A DNA stretch of 64,000 nt from Bathymodiolus brooksi (taxonomy: Eukaryota > Mollusca > Bivalvia > Mytilida > Modiolidae), in contig OY804588.1 of NCBI GenBank assembly GCA_963680875.1, positions 74,238,829-74,302,828 of the forward strand, read 5' to 3'. The notes beneath the pieces were generated by a model that searched no databases, was not told the DNA's origin, and saw nothing but the letters and a program-made list of their open reading frames with translations. Below are positions 37,901 through 49,900 of the stretch, piece by piece. Positions within the stretch are counted from its first letter, which is position 1. Each line of letters starts with the position of its first letter. The translations under genes were made by a program, and so were the position numbers.

Positions 37901-40900
37901 TTAGTACTACTGATATATCCCCACCCCCCTATTTACTTACTTTTTTTTATGCATGTTGGTGATAGCAAGTAACACTCTAATAAATAACACTACGATGCAG
38001 GAGTGATACTACTATCACAGTGATTTATCATGGTACGTCTTTGATTGTACTGTATAGTGTGTTGCCAGTTAAATTTGACATCACACAATCAGTCATGCAA
38101 AATTTAGTTGGCTCAATTATTTACTATTTTCTTTACTTGAAGTCACGAGGGTTAGCTCTTTTTTATAAACATTATTTGACATTATATTTAAAAGAGCACC
38201 ACAAAAAATTTGTCATTTTATAGAAATAGAGTAAATCAAACACCTTGGGTATTAATTAATTAAAGGTAGAATGAGGGTATATTAGTTGTAAGTCATGAAC
38301 AATTTCTACAAATACAGTGCTCCCTCGTTAAACCGCCACCTTCTGTGCAGTCGGTAGTTTGGCGATAAACTGAGGGACATTGAAAACCGGAAATTATGCG
38401 ATCATATGAAAAGATAAACTTTCAACTCGACTGACATGTATTTTGCACTTGTACAAATACATAAGTATAAATAATACATGTTTAATAAATAAATAAATTA
38501 GAATAATTATATTCACATCGGAAATGTCCTGTACAGTTGGCAGATCTTTGTCAATGTTGACAAATTCTTGAACCGTCATTTGTAGCTTGGGACATCAAGG
38601 TTATTATAAACACGTGACAGCAACAGTTCATCTTCATTTGTGGGGTTATTGGAAGATACCATTTAATTGTCAAATTATCGACAATTTGTTGTTATGTTAA
38701 TTTTAGATTTTCCTTTGCATAGCTTATAATTGCACGTTTTTGTTTGTCATCTAATTAATTACACTTTCTCTTCAAGCACAACATTTTTATGACAACTAAT
38801 TAAATTACAAATTTTACTCAGGATTAAAAGTACAAATGTAATCACTAGAAAAGTAAATACAGGTAATTATTCTAATCAAAACAACTGATCACCTGTTCTG
38901 ACGACCAGTTTTGACATTCCATAATTACCGATCAATACACAGCTGTCAAAAGGTAGTTGTGGGCGGTACTAATGGGGGAATTTAAATTGGTTTTACGACT
39001 TGTGTCTGAAAACTTGTGGCGGATGCAGAGTTTGGCAGTATAACGGGGGAAATCGGGACAGATGAGAATTTGGCGATAAAACAGGGGGCGATAGACAGAG
39101 GGAGCACTGTATAATTAATTTCTGCTCTACTCCAATGCAGTCTTCGTGCTAATCCACTTGCCCAAAGACCGGGACAATTAAAACTGGATTTGGACAAGTG
39201 AAAATTATGAAAGAATTTGTTTTTCTTCTTCTAAATTTGGCTTTCGGGCAAGTAGGTGAAAAAAATTAAGGTATAACGCCTTTACCAAGTATTTTTTCTT
39301 AAATAAAATGACAAGAATTGTATATGCAAGAAACAATTCCTGATAAAGGTTTGATGTCTAAGTGCAAGACTTGAGCAGAAATAAATTATATTTGAATGTA
39401 AATTTTCCTTGGGAATAAATGAATATAAGAATCTATACAAGTTTCGACTAGTCGCAAGTCCTACCACATTTAGTAAACAGCAGCCTGGTGACAAAGGTTT
39501 TTGACAGGAAAGACAAGACATGATGTTCAATTTAAATAAGCTACAATATAGCTTCAACTATATTCATTTAATCTATAAGTATTTCTACAACATTATTTAA
39601 CATCCCTCTATTATAACATTGCCATAATTTGTGCTTTAAATGGATTGGTTTGATGGTGTTTAAGCCCACTTTCAACAATATTTCAGTTTTATCGTGGTGG
39701 AGGAAACTGGAGAAAACCACAAACCTGCCGCAAGTCACTGACAAACTCAGGCACCGATTGCATTGGTAGTTGTCAATCCAACTACCAGATGATCACGGCC
39801 ACCTGGGTATTTAAATGGCCAAAAAGTTTAAATGAAATGTCACAAAAAAGTAAACATTCAAATTAGTTGCCAGCTCAGTTTTAAAAAGCTCGAATTTATA
39901 TCTTCATATTCATTTCAGGTGAAGAAATTCTCACATCATTGCTAGCAGCTAAATTTCTCTGAATCTCATTGCAATATCCTGGACTGGGTTGCACAAACCT
40001 CAATTAAATTTAAGTGTCAATTAAACCTTAAGTGTAAATTTATTCCATGTACATTTCAAGTAATTTTAAGTGTCAATTAAGTTTTAATTGACACTTAAAT
40101 TTAAATAACATTTGTGGAACCCAGTCCAGAATTTTGTCAAGAAAGATGACCACTTAAATCATCATAAAAAATTTACCATGTGTATAGACAACAAGTGAAT
40201 ATTATAACAAAAATATTTCAACTTGGGAATGGGGTGGGACCTGAATACTGAACAAATATAAACTATGCAAGCCAGCGTTAGGTAGATGTCTACAAAACTC
40301 CGCAATGTTAGATTTGTGGTAAGAAGTATATATATAAAAAAAAAAACCTGAAAGATTCGTTCACCCAGGGCCTCTTTTCAATAGGGTCATCTGCCCATAG
40401 TTGAAATTAAAACAAAGCCAGGTCTGTAAGTGTATGCAAAATGAGGTCACGTCGTAAACAAACACATACGAGTTAACAGTTGTGATAGCTAAACAGGTGG
40501 CTGTTTTTCTGTGTACAACACGTCCCAATCTCTGTTTTCCTTTCACAATACAGTAAGGTACACCCATTTTTCTACACAAGGCTGGTAAAAATATAACAAT
40601 CTGAAAAAATAAATTAATACATGTAAAAATAAACGAGTAGGGCATGGCTAAAAAATGTAAAATAAACATGATAAGAACAAGCTTACAAGTTACAAACAAA
40701 AATCATTGAAGGTAAAAAATAGAGGAACTATGATAGTACTATGAGCGGTAATAAAAATAATGCGAGTGAGTGATTGATGGTTGTTTAACGCCAATTCACC
40801 AATTTCTCAGCATATCATGGTGAGAACAAGTTAATTTTCAATGAGATGATGATGTCTGCTTTATTCTAGACCAACACGCTGAGTTGGATTTTTAGTGCTA

Positions 40901-43900
40901 GCTCACTGAAACAAGTCTGTGGGTTAACATGTCGCTCCACTCGGACACATTATTTTGATTCTGAGCCAACCAGCCTTTGCTCTTTCTCATTAATGCTGCG
41001 TGCTTAGCGGAGAAGCAACAAATCCCAATTTTATAGTCTTTGGTTTGACCTGACCGGGGCTCAAACCCACGATCTACCGCACGCTAACCGATGTGGTTCA
41101 GAATTGTTAACTCAGAGATCTAGGTGGTAGATTTGCTTACATCAACGCACTTCAGATAGCAAATAATATCATCATCATTGCTTACAATTCTGTAATTAAA
41201 TGAGTAGAAATGTGACAATTTTCTTAAAATAAAAGAATCTTGCATTTTTTCATTGTACCTGCCACATACCAAGTAAATCTAAGCTTCAGAACCAAATATA
41301 TTTTAGGCATTATAGAAAATACAAAATTAAAATGACACTCCATTTCATTTATCTATCTTTTTAATGTGTGACTACACACACATAGATCTATATTGCTCCT
41401 ATTTTTAATCACCATGGTGATTTAATTTACACTCGAGAATTCTCACCAATTCCCTCAACGACAGAAATTAACAACGTGAAAATATTTTTCAAGACTTCAC
41501 ATTAACATTCTTACCAACTTGCACATTCAGACTGTTAGACTGAAGTTTTAGTTGTCAAAAATCTAGAAATACTTGTTCATTTTTTTTTTTAACTTATAAA
41601 ACAAGATAGTGATCATTTTTAAAAACAACTTCTGATTGGTCAATAAAATATCCTATACTATATATATATAATTTTTATAATCTGTTAGAAAACTCAGATT
41701 TAAAAAGCTCATTAGTTTGAACTACATGGTTGATTCAGGTGAAGAAATTCAAACATCACTGTAATCTAACAGACTTTTTCTACTTTCTAGTTTTTTTCAA
41801 CAATAAATCAAATATACATCTGTATTAAACACACATTTAAAACCCTAAATCACTAATCAAATTTCAATGTTGGTAACCCACAGCTGATTACAACCTGCCT
41901 CAAGTCACTGACAAAGTTTATCACATAATGTTGTATCGAGTATACCTCACCTGAGCGGGATTCAAACTCAAGTTAGTGGTGATAGGCACCGATTGCATTG
42001 GTAGTTGTAAATCCAACTACGATAGGATCACAACAGATCAGGGTTTGTTCCCTAACTGGTCTGTAATTTAGTTATTTCCATGAACACCTAAATTTTTGGT
42101 TTTACCCAACTATGGAACAAACACAATTGAAGTGAGTACATTAAAACATTACACCTTAGAGCAGTCTTCACCTTAAATTGGGCCTAATTTTATTCACCTA
42201 CTTGCCCGAAAGCCTAATTTAGAAAAAATTTCTATTTATTCAAACAAATTCTTTCACAATTTTCACTTGTCCCGGGCTTCGGGCAAGTGGGTTAGTGTGA
42301 AGATTGCCCCCAGTCAGTTTTAATCATATACGATACAAATTCTTTTGTACAATAAAGTCACTCAATATCAGAATTATGAACTCAGAGATCTAGGTGGTAG
42401 ATTAAATTGCTTCAGTTTACTTCAGATAGCAAATATTGTCATCATCACTGCTCAAAATTCTGTATTAAAAAATGGATTTACAAATGTTATTGTTTTTTTT
42501 TTCTAGGTGGCAGTCTGTCTGTGTGTACATCTAAGAAAATATTTTCTGCCACCAACTTCTACATTGGATGAGAAAAAAAAATCTCCAACATCTTCCAAAT
42601 GACAAAAAAAGGTTTAAATGTCTACACTAAAAGATCTTGCAATATTTTGATCCAGAATATACCTGGCCAGTTTTTGAACATCCCAGCGAACACCTTTTTA
42701 CATTATTTTGTTTGTAAGCTTGATCTCATTATGGTTAGTTACAACAATCAATTAATGAAGAAATCACAGAAAAATACCACTGCTGTCTAAAATCACACCT
42801 CCTTAGGACCAACCTTGTGTTCATTTAATACACGTTTAATTAACAGACATTTCGGGCAATGGGACTATATTTTAAGTTTGGTTAAGACATGTTCAACTTT
42901 ATTACCATCGCTTTTTTAACAAGTTGTTTGCCATCAAGATTTATTATATTTTTATAATCTGTTAGAAAACTCAGATTTAAAAAGCTCATTAGTTTGAACT
43001 ACATGGTTGATTCAGGTGAAGAAATTCAAACATCACTGTAATCTAACAGACTTTTTCTACTTTCTAGTTTTTTTCAACAATAAATCAAATATACATCTGT
43101 ATTAAACACACATTTAAAACCCTAAATCACTAATCAAATTTCAACGTTGGTAACCCATAGCTGATCACAACCTTCCTCAAGTCACTGACAAAGTTTATCA
43201 CATAATGTTGTATCGAGTATACCTCACCTGAGCGGGATTCAAACTCAAGTTAGTGGTGATAGGCACCGATTGCATAGGTAGTTGTAAATCCAACTACGAT
43301 AGGATCACAACAGATCAGGGTTTGTTCCCTAACTGGTCTGTAATTTAGTTATTTCCATGAACACCTAAATTTTTGGTTTTACCCAACTATGGAACAAACA
43401 CAATTGAAGTGAGTACATTAAAACATTACACCTTAATTTTATTCACCTACTTGCCCGAAAGCCAAATTTAGAAAAAAATTATATTTATTCAAACAAATTC
43501 TTTCACAATTTTCACTTGTCCCGGGCTTCGGGCAAGTGGGTTAGTGTGAAGATTGCCCCCAGTCAGTTTTAATCATATACGATACAAATTCTTTTGTACA
43601 ATAAAGTCACTCAATATCAGAATTATGAACTCAGAGATCTAGGTGGTAGATTAAATTGCTTCAGCTTACTTCAGATAGCAAATATTGTCATCATCACTGC
43701 TCAAAATTCCAAGGTAAATTGAAGTTGAATGGACATTTGGTCCAGTAAAGGAGTACGAATTACTGGACCCAGCATCAAGTTTACAGGACATTCAGAGGTG
43801 ATCAGATCAGATTCATACTGATCATTTGGTCCAGTAATAAAAAACCTTTTACTGGACATTGCCCCATGTCCAACAGACCTTAGGAAGGACTGTGTAAGTC

Positions 43901-46900
43901 GTGCGAGGGAAAAAAAAGACTTAATTTTAATTTGATGTCATTGCAATTATTATAAATTTTTACTTCAAGTGGTTCCACATCATGTGCGATGACAACTAGC
44001 TGTGCTTTCTTCTGTTCTACTAATGTTGTAACTGTGTTGATACCAGATCGTACTACTGGAGGACGTTTTGTTGGTGTGTCGTCTTTACCGTCAGCACGTT
44101 GTTCAGCTCTAGATTTTAGACGAGTCTTTTTCTGTTGTCTTGTTTCAGGCTTGTACTTTTCCATTAACCTAAAGACCTGAGTGGCTGAAATCAGAAAACA
44201 CCAGGGGTTTGTTGTTGAACTTGTGATTAAGCTAATCATATATTACACGATTCATTTCTAATCACATAATTAGCTAAGTCAATGATTAAATATGATTAGT
44301 TAATACATTGATTTAAAAAAGAGTTCAGCAACAAAATTTAATCATTGCATTAGCTAAGTATGTGAGGATCAGGAATTAATTATGTAATTAGGGCTAATCA
44401 TCTGGTTAGTTTAATCACAAGTTCAACAACGGACACCAGTACATTATGTAATACATTAATTAAAATATTACGGGGGTTCAGGTTTCTCCGTTTGGTCTAG
44501 TTAATAAAAACAGAAGTAAAGTATGGAAATTAATAAATGATAGAAAGTAATCTTGCTGGAGACCAATTAGGTTCATAGTAGGAAAGATTCATCAAAGAAT
44601 TAAAATTCATTTTTACAATAAGTACCCTGCAGTTAATATATCAATATCAAGGTTTAATCATACATTTATTTATATTTGTCAAAATAAAAAAAAGCTCTAT
44701 TTACATTTCACACCATAGTAAATATTTTTATAAACTGTTCTTCTGTCACTTCAAATGATTTTAATGTTGGAATGTATTTTTCAAAACTGAGGATACCAAA
44801 AGCTAGGTACTAATAACTGAACTCAGAGATCTAGGTGGTAGATTTTTTGTATCATATGTTTTCAAATAGCAAATATTTTTTCTCATCATAGTCAGTCAAT
44901 TCTTAGTACACTGCAGCTACTTAGGGTCCTTGTGGTGTATTGGTATTGACAAAGTAATTTCATAGATAAGTTTCAATGTCTACTTCAACCAAGCAATTTG
45001 TTAGTACATGAAATGGTTTGGTTTATAGTGCTTAACGCCACTTTCAACAATATTTCAGTTATATCGTGGCAGTCAATTTATTGTTGGAGGAAACCAGAGT
45101 ACCCGCAGAAAACCACTGACCTGACACAAGTCACTGAATGCATAGGTAGTTATAAATCCACCTACCATACGATCATAACCGCCCCTTGTTACATGAAATC
45201 AAGTTTCATCCACTGATAAAAACTGGAATATTATATATATTATCTGATGTTCTTGTGGCAAGTCAAATTTTGATTGGCTAAAAATTTACTTCCAATACTT
45301 CACGGAAGCCATGCTGTGTATTTCATACAGCACAGAAAATCATTAATCGCTCTCGGTGACCTTTTCCCAAAGATACATGTATTTATGTTTTTCCTATAAT
45401 AAGGACATACTTATTATTGTTACAACATTCAGATAAAAATGTTATCAGTCTCGATATGTTTTAGATCCCATTTCAAAGGGCAGTGTTTTTGTTAAATGGT
45501 TCAGCTAATGCCTCACCGTTTAACAAATCCACTGCCCTTTAAAACATCTTGAGACTGATAACGTATAACAGAAGGATGGCACACTCTAAAAATACCCCCC
45601 ACCCTCCAGTTTCTGTGAATATTACATTTCTAACTGCATATAATAAGATTAATGTTGATGTGTCTTCAGAAATTTCTATTTTACCTGTTTGTCTGTCAAG
45701 GGCCTGTCTAAACTGGTTGATTGGAGGTGGTACTTTCAATCTTTTCAATAGGACTGCCTTTTGTCTCTGAAGTCTGATGTACTTTGGCCATCTAACAAAG
45801 CGGCTGAGATCCCTCTTAGGCTGAATATCCTGACCTAAACAATAAAATAACTCATTTAATTAGTTATTACTATGTCAGTTAAAACAACTCATTTTAATTT
45901 GTTACATTACATAACACTAATTTTAACATAAGTAGCCCATATTTTCTGTATAAAATACAGAAAGTCAACAGTTCTAATTTGGTCAAGTGAGCAAAAATTC
46001 AATGAACAAATTATTAATAAACTATACTGTACACCATTTTTGTGATCTTGTATGGTTGCCTCCATTTCATTTTCCTACATGTATGACTTACTTTTTCTAC
46101 TTACATGTATATACAAGACAAACAACTTCTCATTATTGATATCACAAACTAAAAAATCCCAAACATTTTCAACTATCATCAGATTGCAGCAAGACACTAT
46201 TACATAAGACGTTTCATGATAAGAAGTGAATCATTTCAATAGTTTACAATTTATGGAAATTTATATCACATTTCCAACATTAACTTGTATTGCTCAAAAC
46301 ATGTAGATACACAAATCAGTATGATTGCACATATCTTGGTTTACAGTCAATGCAAGTCAGGGCTTTCAATATTTTTCAAGTGTACCAGTACTTCACTATT
46401 TACAGGGGGTACTTTTTATTAAAATTTGAACAATATTCACGAGTATCTTATACAACACTCTATAAAATCAAGAGGTACCAGACCATTTTAGGCTGGTAAA
46501 AGTACCTGGTACAGCCCCTTACTGAAAAGGCCCGACAAGTAAACAGTATAAAGGAGTTAACATTATAATCAATTGTACAGGTTACATATTGATAAGCCTG
46601 TGTATTTAGTACATACCTATACCATAGTTTCTTGGTCTTTTCTCTATCAGGGGATTAACAGCCTTTTTGGTTTCTATTACCTTCTTAATGACTGAAGGGG
46701 CTGATGCCACCTTCTTCTTTTTCCCCCTTTTTATTGGCTGTAAAATATAACATCAGAACATGTAAATCACCGACACAAATATATGGTCATAGTAATTAGG
46801 ATGTTATATAAAAAAAAAAACCCATCAAAACAGAATATTACATGATACTGTTTCAACAGTAGAGCATGTTTTACCTCCGAAAAATGCAATGTTCCCAATG

Positions 46901-49900
46901 GGATTTGATCCCGGGACCTCTCGCATTGTAAGCCACTGCTCTACCAACTGAGCTTAAGGAAATCTCTACAAACACAGTTAGCAGAGGTGGTTATGAACCT
47001 ACTACCTTTCGCATGACATTAATTAGGTAGGAGTGTTCCTGTTACACCATAGTTGATCAATAGCTTGACGACAGTCACACAACATTGCTTCCATATTTAC
47101 ACTGGAGATTTATAGAAAGCTATAATCAGAGCCAACCTTACATCAACATTGTAATCCATAACCTGACCATGAAGTTCTAGATTACCCTTTGTACAAGAAA
47201 ACCTTGTAGTCAGAGGTCACGGTCACTTCATTACAGAGCTGTTGTCATGGTTACTTTATACAATGTCAGAGAATGGATTAATGGAGAATTTCATCATTTT
47301 ATAGCTTATTTTTTTGATGAAAATTAAATGTGTTCACAAGCCCTTTAAAAACATTAATTCTTCACCAGAGCTCAAGTCTAGCTATAAAATATGCGTATAT
47401 ACATAAAGGGAGGCTTGTGATATGTGAATCATTCATTTCTGACAGTAAAAACAATTAACAAAACGCATTTTAAAATGACAACATTAAACCTTCAGATCAA
47501 TATGTGTGTAAACAGACCATCGATCTACAACGAAAATAATCCCGATCTTACCAAGCAGTACAAGAATCAAACTAACCTCAGCAGCTTAGATTTATTGAGT
47601 CATTCCAATTGAATAGTTTTACAATTCTAATAATTATGATGCTACCAAAAAACATCAGTAGAGAACATTACATTATATCAGTGAACAAAATAGGCACTCG
47701 CCCGGTCGCCAATGTGAGTATTTCATTTTTCGGGCGAGTAAAATATGTTTTGAACTCGCCCATTCTGGCGAGTAATATTGGTTTCGAGACGACCCCTAAT
47801 TATTCAATGTTGATCGATTCTTCAACTAAGGATAGGAAAGCGTTAATGTAAAACGACCAAATGATACAGATTTTTTAATATAGAATACCGAATCTGATTG
47901 GTTGACAGTAGAATCGTCGACTAATCAGATATGTTGTAAGAAATGGTTGTAGAAAACAAAGATGAAGGTCATGGATTAATGGATTCAGAAAATTCATGAT
48001 GTCACTGTTAAAGTATGCGACGATTGTAAATCAAAATGGTGAAAGTTCAAAATCTACCAAGCGTAAAACAACTGATCATCAACAAGAAAAAATAATTGAA
48101 TCCAACAAGATTTTTTTTTACCGAAATGAGCAGTCGGTAGGCCATGGCTTCGAGATGAAGCCAAGGGAATGGTATGTACATGGTGCCAAAAACATTGGGC
48201 AAGTGGATTCTGATCTGGGCGAGTGCCTTCAAAAATCTAGTTTTCACACTGCATATACTAAAGTTGATCAATAACTAGACGAGTCACGCAACATTGTTTC
48301 CATATTTACAGAAAGCTATAATCAGAGCCAACCTTACATCAACATTATAATACATAACCTGACCATGAAGTTCTAGATTACCCTTTGTACAAGAAAACCT
48401 TGTAGTCAGAAGTCACTGTCACTTCATTACAGAGCTGTTGTCATGGTTACTTCATACAATGTGTCAGAGAATGGATTAATGGAGAATTTCATCATGTTAT
48501 AGCTTATTTTTTCGATGAAAATTAAATGTGTTCACGAGCTCTCTATTACATAGTAGAAAACATTAATGCTTCACCAGAGTTCGAGTCTATTAATAAAATA
48601 TGTGCATAAGCAAAAAGAAAGGCTTGTGATATGTGAATCCTTCATTTTTGAGTGTAAAAACAATTAACAAAACTCTTTATTTTAAAATGACAACATTAAA
48701 ACCTTCAGTTCAGCATGTGTGTAAACAGATCATCGAAAACAATTCCAATCTTACTAAGCAGTACAAGAATCAAACTAACCTCAGCAGCTTAGATTTATTG
48801 AGTCATTCCAATTGAATAGTTTTACAATTCTGTAATAATTATGATGCTACCAAAAAACACCAGTAGAGAACATTATATACTAAAGTTGATCAATAGCTTG
48901 ACAACAGTCACACAACATTGTTTCCAGATTTACACTTGAGGTTTATAGAAAGCTATAATCAGAGCCAACCTTACATCAGTATCACACTCCATAACCAGAC
49001 GATAAAAGTTCAAGATCTCCTGTTGTACAAGAAAACCTTGTAGTCTGGGGTCACTCTCACCTTTACTACAGAGCTGTTGTCATGGTTACTTCGTACAATG
49101 TCAGAGAATGGATTAATGGAGAATTTCATCATTTTATAGCTTAGGCAAAAAATAATAATGTGTGTGTTTCCGATCGACCTAACATTTTTTTTTTAAATCT
49201 TTTATGCCAAAAAAATAATAGATCGGCAAAATCCTGAAATTCGTCTCCGTTTCCGTCCGACTTCAACAATAGACGCTTTCTGATAAGCGCTTAATTGGAA
49301 CGGATTTATTAAAGAACGGTTTCCTGTTTGAATTTTCTTCATTTCCTTGTACATTTGATCAATGTTTGAAACCAAAAACATTGTACTGCATGTCAAATAA
49401 TTAATAAGCTGTAGTAAGTAAGAAAGAAACAAGTTTGCGTGATTTTAGAGGAAGGAGCATACTTGTGGGTTTCAAAAAAAAATAAAAAAATCCCTACCTA
49501 CCGACCCTAATTTTGAAGACCATGCAATAGGAAACACCAAACCAGGCAAAGTGGGCGACTTCTTCGCCTTGGTTTCAATGAAATCGCCCAATTTCTGTCA
49601 AAAAGCGAAGTTTTAGTCAATCTTTTCAAGTCCGTATTTTTTTCCACCAATAATCGTACTTTTTCTTCAATATTCACATAAAAGGAGCTCCCATGTTCCT
49701 GAAATTTGACCCATACAGGGTTTGATGTTCAATATTTTATTCCAAACTCGTTAATTGCATCCTTTTTAAGATCATTGTGCAGCACGTTCGTTTTGTAAAA
49801 GGTAGGCGAACATGCGGTAGTGGGGAAAGAAACGTTAAAATTTGGATCAATTTTCGGAAGTCTCCCAGATTTTCGCTCACTTTGCCCTTATGTCAAATTT

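Larger units (their letters stand above)
41672..43710. repeat. Tandem segmental duplication inside RPL7A intron 4 (1,279-bp offset)
   Basis: 41672-42455 and 42951-43710 are almost identical. Each contains U36, a SINE-A remnant, a GGCAAGT-ended repeat and U24 in the same order. The second copy lacks about 22 bp near 43,436 (TAGAGCAGTCTTCACC and following). Unique DNA (42456-42950) separates them. Confidence 0.92.

Noticed and set aside
46893..46962. Functional tRNA gene
   Set aside because: Boxes A and B are good, but the anticodon stem does not pair and the acceptor stem is imperfect.
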